NCBI GenBank assembly: GCA_039184865.1
Contig: JBCDAV010000022.1
Location: 21,307 to 85,306 of the forward strand
Reading direction: 5' to 3'
Length of the DNA: 64,000 nucleotides
DNA from: Thermohalobaculum sp039184865
Lineage (GTDB): Bacteria; Pseudomonadota; Alphaproteobacteria; Rhodobacterales; Rhodobacteraceae
The notes beneath the pieces were generated by a model. It worked only from the letters and a program-made list of their open reading frames with translations, ran no database searches and was not told the DNA's origin. Made by a program: the position numbers and the translations under genes. This document shows positions 44,448-53,485 of this stretch, one piece after another. Numbering within the stretch: position 1 is the stretch's first letter; each line of letters begins with the position of its first letter.

Positions 44448-45941
44448 GTGTCAAAAACCCTCATCATTTTTCCGCATCAGCTTTTTGATCAACATCCGGG
44501 GCTTGTGGAAAATCCGGATCGAATTCTGCTTGTCGAAGACCCGCTTTTCTTCGGCGATCCGCAATATCCGGCGACATTTCACAAGCAGAAGCTGTGGCTC
44601 CATCGCGCGACGATGGCGCACTTCGCGGAGAGGCTGAAGGGCAAGGGATGGTTGGTTGAGATCGCGAAGTATCGGCGGGACACAGGAATGATCGCGCGCG
44701 TGATCGATGGTCTCGCCGATGACGGAGTTCGTGAGATTGTCGTGGCCGACCTGGTAGACTTCATGGCGATGAGGCGCCTTCGCCACGCCGTGAGGGGCGC
44801 GGATATCTCGTTGAGGGTGTTGGACACGCCGGGGTTTTTGAACACCTGGCGCACGAACGACGCGTGGTCGAAGGGCCGCAAACGCTGGTTCATGGCCGAG
44901 TACTACAAGTTCCAGCGTCGGCGGCTCGATGTCCTGATGGACGGGGACGAACCTGTCGGCGGACAATGGAGCTTTGACGAAGACAATCGGAAGAAAGTGC
45001 CGAAGGCGAAGCTCGGTCATCTGCCCGAATTGCCTTCCGTGAACCGCAGCCAGATTGACCTCGACGCGAGAGACAGCGTTGAGGCGGACTTTCCGGAGAA
45101 CTATGGCTCGCTTGAGGCGCTGATTTATCCGACGCGTCATGAGGAGGCCGAAGCCTGGCTGAATGCTTTTCTAAAGGAGCGGTTCGAGGATTTCGGCCCC
45201 TATGAAGACGCAATCGTGGAGGGTGAAAGCTGGCTTTGGCACAGCGTCCTGACGCCAATGCTGAACATCGGTCTGCTGACGCCTCGGCAGGTTCTGGATG
45301 TCACGCTAGAACATGCAGATAGACACGATGTGCCGCTGAACTCTCTCGAGGGTTTCGTACGGCAGATCATCGGTTGGCGGGAGTTCATGCGTGCAACCTA
45401 TGAAGACCTGGGCGTCCAGATGCGCACGACAAACCACTGGGGCCACACGCGGAAAATCCCTCAATCGTTCTACGACGCGACGACCGGCATCGACCCGATC
45501 GACGACACGATCAGGCGGATCATCGCCACGGGATACTGCCACCATATTGAACGGCTCATGGTTCTGGGTGGCTTCATGTTTCTGTGCGAGTTCGATCCCG
45601 ATGATGTCTACCGCTGGTTCATGGAGATGTTCGTCGACAGCTACGACTGGGTGATGGTGCCGAACGCTTACGCGATGAGCCAACACGCCGATGGCGGGTT
45701 GATAACCACGAAGCCGTATTTTTCGGGATCGAACTATGTCCGGAAAATGAGCCATTGGCCCAAGGGCGATTGGGCGGACGTTTGGGACGGGCTCTACTGG
45801 CGCTTCATCAACAAGCACAAAGCCGAGCTTGGCGGCAATCCGCGCTGGGCCATGATGTGCCGCACAGCTGACCGTATGAGCGATGAAACGAGAGAAACGC
45901 ATTTACAAAATGCGGAAAGTTACCTTCGTTCTCTTCGGTAG
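44448..45941 (+). CDS. cryptochrome/photolyase family protein (bacterial 6-4 photolyase-like group)
   Basis: A 497-residue flavoprotein of the prokaryotic photolyase-related group (PhrB/CryB-like). It begins SKTLIIFPHQLFDQHPGL, the short N-terminus of that group, and has the conserved FAD-binding and DNA-facing segments (NSLEGFVRQIIGWREFMRATY, GYCHHIERLMVLGGFMFLC, PNAYAMSQHADGGLITTKPY). Relatives repair (6-4) UV photoproducts and carry a 4Fe-4S cluster held by cysteines in a CxxC-type region after the TKPY motif. Here that region reads KMSHWPKGDWADVW, without those cysteines. Starts with GTG and GGAG upstream. Divergent from nei. Confidence 0.9.
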   Translation: MSKTLIIFPHQLFDQHPGLVENPDRILLVEDPLFFGDPQYPATFHKQKLWLHRATMAHFAERLKGKGWLVEIAKYRRDTGMIARVIDGLADDGVREIVVADLVDFMAMRRLRHAVRGADISLRVLDTPGFLNTWRTNDAWSKGRKRWFMAEYYKFQRRRLDVLMDGDEPVGGQWSFDEDNRKKVPKAKLGHLPELPSVNRSQIDLDARDSVEADFPENYGSLEALIYPTRHEEAEAWLNAFLKERFEDFGPYEDAIVEGESWLWHSVLTPMLNIGLLTPRQVLDVTLEHADRHDVPLNSLEGFVRQIIGWREFMRATYEDLGVQMRTTNHWGHTRKIPQSFYDATTGIDPIDDTIRRIIATGYCHHIERLMVLGGFMFLCEFDPDDVYRWFMEMFVDSYDWVMVPNAYAMSQHADGGLITTKPYFSGSNYVRKMSHWPKGDWADVWDGLYWRFINKHKAELGGNPRWAMMCRTADRMSDETRETHLQNAESYLRSLR

Positions 45942-46152
45942 CGTCCGCGACGAGACGTTGAGCGAGACACAGATTGCAGCTCTCGCTAAGGCTAAGTCAG
46001 ACTCAACACTTCGAGAGAGGACTACATTCGAAGAAGACCGCACTCATCTCTCAGGAGTCTCGTGCCGATCGGGCGCACTAGGAAAATAGAAATGGGTAAC
46101 GTGTTCTCATGGGACAAGAACCGGCGGCTTCTCGCAATGACCGGAACGAAGT

Positions 46153-46173
46153 TGGGGCTCAGGTTAAGCCCCA
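46153..46173 (-). terminator. stem-loop downstream of the altronate-dehydratase-family gene
   Basis: TGGGGCT and AGCCCCA form a 7-bp stem with a 7-nt loop, 10 bp past the stop codon. Downstream on the minus strand comes ACTTCGTTCC, with few consecutive U residues, so it is a weak terminator candidate. Confidence 0.4.
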
Positions 46174-46183
46174 CGGCTCAGCG

Positions 46184-47686
46184 CTACAACGTCGCCCCGA
46201 TCTGCCAGGGCACAAATTCCAGATCACCGAGGCCCTGGCGCTCGGAGTGGGTCTTTTCACCGGAAGCAACTGCCAGGAATTTCGCGTAGATCTCCCGCCC
46301 CACATCCTCGAGGGACTTGCCGTCGGAGATGACGGCACCTCCGTTGATGTCCATGTCGAAGGGCATCTTGCGGAACAGCTCGGCGTTGGTTGCGACCTTG
46401 ATGGTCGGCGCGGGTTTGGAGCCGAAGGCCGAGCCCCGCCCGGTCGTGAACACCACGAGGTTGGAGCCTCCGGCGATCTGGCCGGTCACGCTGGCGGGGT
46501 CGTAACCGGGCGAGTTCATGAAGGTGAAGCCGCGCGTCGTGACCTGCTCGGCATAGTCCCAGACGGCGGCAAGCGGTGCCGTGCCGCCCTTGGCCGCGGC
46601 GCCGAGGGATTTCTCGAGGATCGTGGTCAGCCCGCCGGCCTTGTTGCCGGGCGAAGGGTTGTTGTTCAGCGTGGCGTAGTTTCTGCGGGTGTAGTCCTCC
46701 CACCACTGGATGTAGCCGAGCAGCTTCTTGCCGGTCGCCTCGTCTGCGCGGCGTGTCAGCAGGTGCTCGGCGCCGTAGATCTCGGGCGTCTCGCCCAGCA
46801 CTGTAGTGCCGCCCTGGGCAACGAGCAGGTCCGAGGCGTAGCCCACGGCGGGATTGGCGCCAACGCCCGACCAGGCATCGGAGCCGCCGCATTGCAGGGC
46901 GACGGTGAGCTCTGAGGCCGGGCACTCGGTGCGCGTGGCCTCGTTGGCGAGCGGCAACATCGTGCCGATCTTCTTGACGCCCATCTCGACCGTGCGGGTC
47001 AGGCCGGCCACGTTCTGGATGTTCATCCACTGGAAGAGCGGGCCGATCTCGAGCCCGAAGGCCTCCATCAGCCATTCGATCTGGTTGCCCTCGCAGCCGA
47101 GGCCGACCATCAGGACGCCGCAGATGTTGGGGTGGCGCGCATAGCCCCACATGACGCGCTGCAGGGCCTCGAAGCCTTCGCCGTAATTCCCGCAACCGGT
47201 GCCGTGGGTGAAGGCGGCGACGCCGTCGATGTTGGGATAACTCGCGAGGATTTCGGGCGTGAAGGCGTCAGCGATCAGCCGGCAGGCGGTGGCCGAGCAG
47301 TTCACCGAGGAGAGCACTGCGATGTAGTTGCGCGTGCCGACGCGGCCGTCGCGGCGGCGATAGCCCATGAACGTATCGCGTTCGGCCTCGGGCACCATGG
47401 CGACGGGGCGGATGTCGGTGCCGAACTCGTAGTCGACATCGGTGCCGCGGAACTCGGTATTGTGGGTGTGGACGTGGTCGCCTGCGGCGATGTCGGCAGA
47501 AGCGTAGCCGATGACCTGATTGTACTTGGTGACGACGCCGCCTGCCGGAATGTCGGCGGTGGCCAGCTTGTGTCCGCGCGCGATCAGGCCGGTCGTGGCG
47601 ATATCCTCGACCGGGTGGCCCGCTTCGAGCGGGCGAAGGGCCGTGACGACATTGTCTGCAGCGTCGAGACGGACGAAATCGGACAT
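46184..47686 (-). CDS. uxaA: altronate dehydratase / UxaA-GarD family hydro-lyase
   Basis: A 500-residue sugar-acid dehydratase. The N-terminal SAF-like domain (residues 1-90; ATTGLIARGHKLATADIPAGG) is followed by the UxaA domain: SVNCSATACRLIADAF, GVAAFTHGTGCGNYGEGFEAL, VGLGCEGNQIEWL, LQCGGSDAWSGVGANPAVG, and the conserved GGSNLVVFTTGRGSAFGSKP. The metal-binding Cys and His residues of the family are present. It dehydrates an altronate- or galactarate-like sugar acid. Both domains in one chain are normal for this family. ATG at 47686 has GGGAG upstream; divergent from sapC. No other hexuronate genes are nearby, so the exact sugar is uncertain. Confidence 0.88.
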   Translation of the reverse strand: MSDFVRLDAADNVVTALRPLEAGHPVEDIATTGLIARGHKLATADIPAGGVVTKYNQVIGYASADIAAGDHVHTHNTEFRGTDVDYEFGTDIRPVAMVPEAERDTFMGYRRRDGRVGTRNYIAVLSSVNCSATACRLIADAFTPEILASYPNIDGVAAFTHGTGCGNYGEGFEALQRVMWGYARHPNICGVLMVGLGCEGNQIEWLMEAFGLEIGPLFQWMNIQNVAGLTRTVEMGVKKIGTMLPLANEATRTECPASELTVALQCGGSDAWSGVGANPAVGYASDLLVAQGGTTVLGETPEIYGAEHLLTRRADEATGKKLLGYIQWWEDYTRRNYATLNNNPSPGNKAGGLTTILEKSLGAAAKGGTAPLAAVWDYAEQVTTRGFTFMNSPGYDPASVTGQIAGGSNLVVFTTGRGSAFGSKPAPTIKVATNAELFRKMPFDMDINGGAVISDGKSLEDVGREIYAKFLAVASGEKTHSERQGLGDLEFVPWQIGATL

Positions 47687-47856
47687 TGGCTTGGTCTCCC
47701 TGGCGTTCGGGCGCACACTATCACCGGCGCGTGACGGGGCAACGGTTCGTCAAGCATTATCACCATAGAGACGCTTGCATTTCGGTGCCTGTTGCCGATG
47801 ATGCGCCCGCCTTTGGGGGGCATGAGAAGCCGGTCGGGACGAGCAGGGAGTCAAGA

Positions 47857-48573
47857 ATGGCCAAGCAACTGATGTATTACGAGAAGGTGGTGCCGATCAG
47901 CCTCGAGCGCCACAAGGGATGGTCGGTGGCGCAGGGCGATTACGGGTTCGCGCGCGAGACCAATGCGGCACCGCTGATGTGCGCCGAGTTCCAGTCGGCG
48001 GCGACCGAACTGCCAATCGTCTTCGGCAAGACCGAGACCGGGTACACGCCGGTTGTGATCATCGGGATCGAGCAGGGCAAGGCGCTGACGGTCGATGACA
48101 AGGGCGGCTGGGTGGGCCAGTATATCCCGGCCTTCGTGCGGCGCTATCCGTTCGTGTTCGCCGAAGCCGAGGACAAGCAGACCTATACGCTGTGCCTGGA
48201 CGAGGACTACGAGGGCGTCGACAGCGAAGGCGAGAGGGGTCAGGCGATGTATGACGGCGAGGAGCCGTCAGAGTTCCTGAAAAAGGTGCTGGAGTTCACC
48301 AAGAATGTCGAGCTCGAGCAGCGGCGCACGCTGGAATTCGGCAAACTGCTGGAAGCGAACGAGCTGATGACGCCGATGCAGGCTGGGATCACGATGCCGG
48401 ACGGGCAGAAGCGAGCAGTAACGGGGTTCCACGTCGTGTCGCGCGAGAAGCTGAAGGAGATCAAGCCCGACGTGCTCACCGACTTCTTCGCCCGCGACGT
48501 GCTCGAGCTGGTCTACTACCACCTCGTGTCGCTTCGGAACATGGAGAAGCTGCGGGTTCTGGCGACGGCATAA
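47857..48573 (+). CDS. SapC family protein
   Basis: A 238-residue SapC-like protein, named after Campylobacter S-layer-associated SapC; widespread in marine proteobacteria with unclear role. Family features: YEKVVPISLERHKGWSVA at the start, TELPIVFGKTETGYTPVVIIG, GGWVGQYIPAFVRRYPFVFA. No signal peptide. The ATG at 47857 follows GGGAG. It is divergent from the dehydratase gene and has its own transcript as far as visible. Confidence 0.85.
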   Translation: MAKQLMYYEKVVPISLERHKGWSVAQGDYGFARETNAAPLMCAEFQSAATELPIVFGKTETGYTPVVIIGIEQGKALTVDDKGGWVGQYIPAFVRRYPFVFAEAEDKQTYTLCLDEDYEGVDSEGERGQAMYDGEEPSEFLKKVLEFTKNVELEQRRTLEFGKLLEANELMTPMQAGITMPDGQKRAVTGFHVVSREKLKEIKPDVLTDFFARDVLELVYYHLVSLRNMEKLRVLATA

Positions 48574-48757
48574 GCGCTAAGGCGCGTTCGCGACGGGCAA
48601 GCTTTCAGAGAAACCGGCGTCACGCGGTTCTGGTTTGCCTGATCGCGCGATGGTGGTTGTGCACCGCGGGCCGACATGGCGCTTGGCCTGACCGCGTTCG
48701 CGGTGCAAGCTGCCCCATTGCCAGCGTCCCGCGCGACGCCAGCGCGGGGGAATTCGC

Positions 48758-49591
48758 ATGACCGACGCCATCAAGTCGATGAAGCTCTACACGCAGGTCG
48801 AGCGCATTCACCGAGATCTGGAGAGCGTCGGGATCGGACCGTCGGATCCGTTGAGCGTCGATGCGCTGACGCCGTTCGACCAGCTTCACTATTTCGGGAC
48901 CGAAGCCGTGGACGCAGCGATTGCCGCGATCGGGCCGGGAACGGGTGTCGACGTGCTGGATGTAGGGTCAGGGTTCGGAGGACCAGCGCGCTACATGGCC
49001 GACCGTTCCGGGTGCCGCGTCACGGCGGTCGAGCTGCAGCCTGATCTGGACCGGGCGGCGGCAGAGCTGACCGGGCGCTGCGGCCTCGGCGCGCGCGTCG
49101 AACACGTCTGTGGCGATATCCATGACGTCGAGTTGGCGGCGGACCGCTTCGGCGGTGCTATCAGCTACCTCGCGCTCTACCACATCCCCGACCGCGCGGC
49201 GGTCTATCGCAAGATTTTCGCGTCGATGGCACCGGGGGCGAGACTCTACGTCGAGGATCTGTATCAACGGGCAACGCCTACCGCGGCAGAGGCAGACGTG
49301 CTGCGCAACGCTCTCTTCGCGAACACGATGACGGATCTCGGCGGATATGCGGGCGAGCTTGAAGCGGCGGGCTTCACGGCGCTCGATCTGCAGGACGAGT
49401 CCGACAGGTGGGGCGGTTTCTGCGCCGACCGGCTGAACGCCTTCCGGGCGGTGCGGGAAGAGAAGCAGGCAGTACACGGCGCGGAAGTGGTCGAGGCGCT
49501 CGATACGTTTTACCAGACCATGTGCGACCTCTTCTCGGGCGGCTCGCTGGGCGGAGTCCGGGTGATCGCCCGGAAGCCCGAGAATTCATAG
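48758..49591 (+). CDS. SAM-dependent class I methyltransferase
   Basis: A 277-residue methyltransferase. The SAM site is GVDVLDVGSGFGGPARYMA (about residues 62-80) with GCRVTAVELQPDLDRAA following, then a helical lid and C-terminal part. The mix of features resembles the SDO/sterol or cyclopropane-type methyltransferases used on small molecules or lipids, but the substrate cannot be read off. It follows sapC by 184 bp. An upstream GGGGGAATTCGC precedes the ATG. Confidence 0.85.
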   Translation: MTDAIKSMKLYTQVERIHRDLESVGIGPSDPLSVDALTPFDQLHYFGTEAVDAAIAAIGPGTGVDVLDVGSGFGGPARYMADRSGCRVTAVELQPDLDRAAAELTGRCGLGARVEHVCGDIHDVELAADRFGGAISYLALYHIPDRAAVYRKIFASMAPGARLYVEDLYQRATPTAAEADVLRNALFANTMTDLGGYAGELEAAGFTALDLQDESDRWGGFCADRLNAFRAVREEKQAVHGAEVVEALDTFYQTMCDLFSGGSLGGVRVIARKPENS

Positions 49592-50281
49592 CGGTTCGTC
49601 TTATTCTAGCTGTCGTTGTGTCTTGGGCGGTGAGAAATTTAAGGATCAACTACGGCCGGTCATATCTAGCATAATGCAACCATACTACACGTGCGATTAC
49701 CTAGAGCAGCTTGCGATGAGTGACGGTTTCGCGAGCCCCCAAAATGAGGACTCTGCCGACGTTTACTGCCTAGCGGTGATCCGCCCGGGCTCCCGACGAC
49801 GAGCAGGTGCGAAACTCGCTGCGGACGTTTCTTCTCCAAGATCGCTGCACAGTTTCGATCAACGCGTCGCGCGCCCGATGGCGTACTCCGTTCAAGTGGA
49901 GAAGCTGGCAGAAAATCGGTCATCCACCCTCTCTTCGCGAGGAGGGCTACTGCGCAAAATTAGGCGTAAGACCGCGGACGAAACTTAGCGCACTTGCATT
50001 CACAAGCTCTGAGGCTTGTCGCCTCGAATGCTAACGCATCGCGGATCGGACACGACAGTGGAATAAATCGGAGATAGCTAACGCACTCTTACACATGCAC
50101 TAATTCGGGCTTGGCCAAATAAACAGCCGCCACACCGAGCTGATTGATTGGTATGATCATCGAGCATTCTTGACGGGCGGCGCTGCAAGGATTGATCAGA
50201 GTGATTGTCCGTTTCGCCTCAATTCGGCCAAATTGTTTAACGGTGGTATAAAGCGTCGATTCTTAAATTGTGGGGGTGGTC
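49592..50281. other. gene-poor, relatively AT-richer stretch
   Basis: I see no convincing gene in these 690 bp. The base composition is noticeably richer in A and T than the flanking genes. Open frames on the plus strand (up to about 120 codons from 49623) begin at doubtful starts and lack ribosome-binding sites. No repeat, tRNA or mobile-element gene is visible. Confidence 0.4.
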
Positions 50282-50653
50282 ATGGATGTAATCCGGGTAG
50301 CTGAGGAACGGCGCGCGGCGCTGCTTGAAGAAATTGCATTGCTCGACAGATTCATCGAAATGGGCAACGCATTACTCGCTAGCGCGGCTACGTCGAAGCA
50401 AAAGACAAGTGCAGCGGTTAATTCCGGAGAAGCTGACAAGACTCCAGTGGGGCAGGCGTCCGCGATGTCAGATCGCTTGACGGGTGCAGTAGAAACGCCG
50501 GAGCTTCAGCTTCCGAAGGTCGTTTCCGTGAAACCGGCGCCAGTTGACAAGAAGCTGTTTCAGCAACTGCTGGCTGAAAATCGCCGTCGTCGCCAAGAAA
50601 CGACATCCACGATATCGACGGAGACTCCGCAAGGCGTTGCTGTTTCGGGATAA
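50282..50653 (+). CDS. small hypothetical protein with coiled-coil N-terminus
   Basis: A 123-residue protein. The first 40 residues form an amphipathic helix (MDVIRVAEERRAALLEEIALLDRFIEMGNALL) likely to be a coiled coil; the rest is Ser/Thr/Glu-rich and probably disordered, with a second charged helix KLFQQLLAENRRRRQE near the end. The ATG at 50282 has GGGGGTGGTC upstream. I do not recognise the family. Upstream of the orphan vgrG on the opposite strand, in a gene-poor region. Confidence 0.55.
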   Translation: MDVIRVAEERRAALLEEIALLDRFIEMGNALLASAATSKQKTSAAVNSGEADKTPVGQASAMSDRLTGAVETPELQLPKVVSVKPAPVDKKLFQQLLAENRRRRQETTSTISTETPQGVAVSG

Positions 50654-51242
50654 GCTACAATCAGATTTTTCGCAGCCTTTCGCCTCCTGCGCTCGCACAC
50701 GGGGCACCGGGAACCTGCGCCACCCAACTTCAATCGATCCGGAATGACGAATGAAGCCCGGACAAAAAAGGGAAAGCCCCCGTCCGTAATCCACTGAGAC
50801 TTACGCTTGACCATCCATCTGAGCCTGCTTCGTCCAGCTTTGCTAATGGGCTGACGTAACCCTCAGCTATATGGACGCCTCTCGGCCAAACGATTGTTGC
50901 TGCGTTCGAAGCCGATGCGAAGGCCGACCGGAAGCTTTTCGCGGCATTCTCGCCGCGTAAACCAGTTGATGATCCGGAGAAACGCGCTGGCGCCCGGTCG
51001 TTCAGGCCCGCTTCAGTCGCGGCGATCACGCGCTGTATGAAAGTAAGGCTGAGAACTCTCGTGACGGAGCCTGGCCCCGTTCACCCGCCTTCCTGGTGGG
51101 GCTCAGCCGGGGCCTGAGGAAAATCCCTCACGCGCTTCCAGCAACGCTTGATACGCTCTGTCCGCTGCTTGTAGGCGCGGACGAAATCCGATTGCATCCG
51201 ATAGTGAAAAGTTCAGTCAATTGACGTAGCTCGCCGACCTCG
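50654..51242. other. gene-poor stretch beside the orphan vgrG
   Basis: I see no convincing gene in these 589 bp. A plus-strand frame from about 50910 reads AFEADAKADRKLFAAF and then KPVDDPEKRAGARSF up to a stop near 51118; it looks like a fragment of a decayed gene but I cannot place it. No effector-like gene lies downstream of vgrG. Confidence 0.4.
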
Positions 51243-53381
51243 TCAGTTGATCATCACCATACCGCCCTTGATGGTGCACATTGCCGACCCTTCGACCGTT
51301 GTCATGACGCCCTTGGCGTCGAGCTTGACCTGGGCCTGGATCGCGATCTGGACGGACTTGATGGTGATCTTGGCAGGTTCGAGCTTGATGGACGACGCCC
51401 CCACCTTGATCTCGTAGGACTTCATCGCCTGGACCTTGCCCAGACCTGCGCTGATCTTGGTCTGCTGATCGCCCATCTTGACCGTGATCGTCTGGTCCCC
51501 TTTGTCGATCGTGGTCGTCTGATCGCCCTTCTCGATCTTGTGGATGTCATCACCGTCGGTGATGGTTCGCTTGTCATCCATCTTGATGCTGGTGGTGCGC
51601 TTGCCCTCGGCAATTGTCAGCGTCTCGTCGCCCAGTTCGAGCGTCGTCGTGCGGTGACCACCCTTCGTGATCATCGCCCCGTACTTGTCCTTGGTGCCCG
51701 GCGCACCTTTCAGCGTGACTGTCTCGTCGCCGCCGGTCAGTTCGAAGGTGCGCGAGCCGCCAATCTTCTCGGTCTGATTGTTCCCGATCTCGATGTCATC
51801 GTCATGCTCGATGATCATCAGCCGGTCGCGCTCGGCGTGGATATAGATCTCTTCGTCGCCTTTCTTGTCTTCGAAGCGAAGCTCGTTGAAGTTTGCCGAG
51901 GACGTGCCGCCCTTAGAACTCTGAGACTTGATCGTGCTTTGCGTCTTGTCCCCAGGGAACTTGATCGGAGGCTTGTTGTTGCCGTTGTAAACGCAGCCGG
52001 TGACAAGCGGACGGTCGGGGTCACCGCCGATGAAGTCGACAACGACCTCCATGCCAACGCGCGGTATCCACACGCCGCCCCAACCTGAGCCCGCCCAGAG
52101 TTGTGCAACGCGGAGCCGCATCGAACACTGGTCCTCGCCGCCCGCTTTGGTGTTCCAATGGAACTTTACGAGGATGCGACCCTGATCGTCGACGTCGATC
52201 TCTTCGTCGTTCGGCGCGTTCTTCGACCTGATTACCAGCGCCGTCTGTGATCCCATGATTCTGGGGACCGGCGTGGTGTGCGGTGGCTTGTAGGCCAGCG
52301 TCGCGTCGGCAACCTCGTACTCGCCGTAGTAATCATTGTCCTGACCGACCGAGGCTCCACTGCCGGAGACGTGGTACGCTTGGCTGATCGTGTGCCGTGA
52401 AGCAATCACGTTGTGTTTGACGTTTTCCTCGTCGACGGGGTGCTTGCTGAGCGTGAACGCACCGCCTGCGTGCATGAGCGGCGCAAACCCGGCGCAGTAC
52501 TTTCGAGCAGCTTCGGCACGTTCGGCATCCGTCAGAATATCGGCCAGCAGTTGCCCGACGCCCGGGTCGTAGTGGCCAGTGGGATACCGATAGTACGCAA
52601 AACCCGAATGCGTGTGGCTGGGTGAATCCGCGGGCGTCCCGATCTTTTCGAGCGCGGTATTGACCGTTTCGTAGTTGTAGTCGTCGGTCTCGACCTTCGC
52701 CGTGCGCAGCCTGTTCTCGTTCTGCCACTGAATGATCCGGGCTTCGCGAGATCCGGCCTGTTCCGTCGGCCAGAATTCAAGTGATGAGTAGGCGCCGATC
52801 GCAGGCAGGCTCGAGTGATCGTCGTAAATCTTGAGAACGTGTTTCTGGTCGGAGCATTCGAACCAGAAGAACATGCCCCACTTCTCCATCATGCGGCATG
52901 CGAAATCCCAATCGGTTTCTTGATATTGCACGCAATAGTGGATGGGATCGTAAGACTTCGTGACCCGGAATTCGACATCGGAGAACCCGGCCTCGCCGAA
53001 AACGAACTGAATGATGTCCTTGGCCGATTTCTGGTGCCAGACGCGGCTGTTCGATCCCCGCGTCAGCAGCCACGTCCACGGCCGCAGAACGAGCCGGTAC
53101 TGCATGTGGTCGCCGCCCCAGCCGAGGAAGCGCAGTTCGGTGCACACTCCGTGGAAATAGCGGACGTCGCCGGTCAGGCCGTCCATTTCGACGTAGCACG
53201 GTTTTCCGATGATCTGGGCGGGATCGACAGGGCTTTCGCCGGCATTCAAAAGTGCGTCTACGGTCCACTCGAAATTTTCGCTGATGCCTTCGTAACCATC
53301 GAAATTTGTAAGGACGAGGGTATCAGCTCCTAGTGTGGTGTAGAGGCGAGCAAACCTGTCCGCCTGTAACAATTTTTGCAC
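51243..53381 (-). CDS. vgrG: type VI secretion VgrG/TssI spike protein, orphan
   Basis: A 712-residue VgrG. The N-terminal gp27-like part (SENFEWTVDALLNAGESPVD, YCVQYQETDWDFACRMMEKWGMFFWFEC) is followed by the gp5 OB-fold (GRILVKFHWNT, CSMRLRVAQLWAGSGWGGVWIPRVGMEVVVDFIGGDPDRPLVTGCVYNG) and the needle (EDKKGDEEIYIHAERD). From about residue 575 repeats such as KGDQTTTIDKGDQTITVKMGDQ build the beta-helix tip. No effector domain is attached at the C-terminus. No tss gene lies in this window, so it is an orphan here; it would form the tip of a type VI apparatus encoded elsewhere, carrying effectors or adaptor proteins. Confidence 0.95.
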   Translation of the reverse strand: MQKLLQADRFARLYTTLGADTLVLTNFDGYEGISENFEWTVDALLNAGESPVDPAQIIGKPCYVEMDGLTGDVRYFHGVCTELRFLGWGGDHMQYRLVLRPWTWLLTRGSNSRVWHQKSAKDIIQFVFGEAGFSDVEFRVTKSYDPIHYCVQYQETDWDFACRMMEKWGMFFWFECSDQKHVLKIYDDHSSLPAIGAYSSLEFWPTEQAGSREARIIQWQNENRLRTAKVETDDYNYETVNTALEKIGTPADSPSHTHSGFAYYRYPTGHYDPGVGQLLADILTDAERAEAARKYCAGFAPLMHAGGAFTLSKHPVDEENVKHNVIASRHTISQAYHVSGSGASVGQDNDYYGEYEVADATLAYKPPHTTPVPRIMGSQTALVIRSKNAPNDEEIDVDDQGRILVKFHWNTKAGGEDQCSMRLRVAQLWAGSGWGGVWIPRVGMEVVVDFIGGDPDRPLVTGCVYNGNNKPPIKFPGDKTQSTIKSQSSKGGTSSANFNELRFEDKKGDEEIYIHAERDRLMIIEHDDDIEIGNNQTEKIGGSRTFELTGGDETVTLKGAPGTKDKYGAMITKGGHRTTTLELGDETLTIAEGKRTTSIKMDDKRTITDGDDIHKIEKGDQTTTIDKGDQTITVKMGDQQTKISAGLGKVQAMKSYEIKVGASSIKLEPAKITIKSVQIAIQAQVKLDAKGVMTTVEGSAMCTIKGGMVMIN

Positions 53382-53485
53382 TATCGTCTCCTGACAGGCC
53401 TTGCTGAAAAAATTTACCTTAGCTTGACATAGGCGTCCAGTTGGCTGATCGTTTCCGACGCTGATTATATGCGTTAGGGTGCGTA

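Noticed and set aside
49623..49988. Plus-strand open frame of about 121 codons
   Set aside because: Begins with TTG without a ribosome-binding site; composition does not look like a folded protein.
50730..51029. 99-codon minus-strand frame as a vgrG cargo or immunity gene
   Set aside because: Low-complexity composition, no ribosome-binding site, and it lies away from the vgrG stop; not supportable as a gene.
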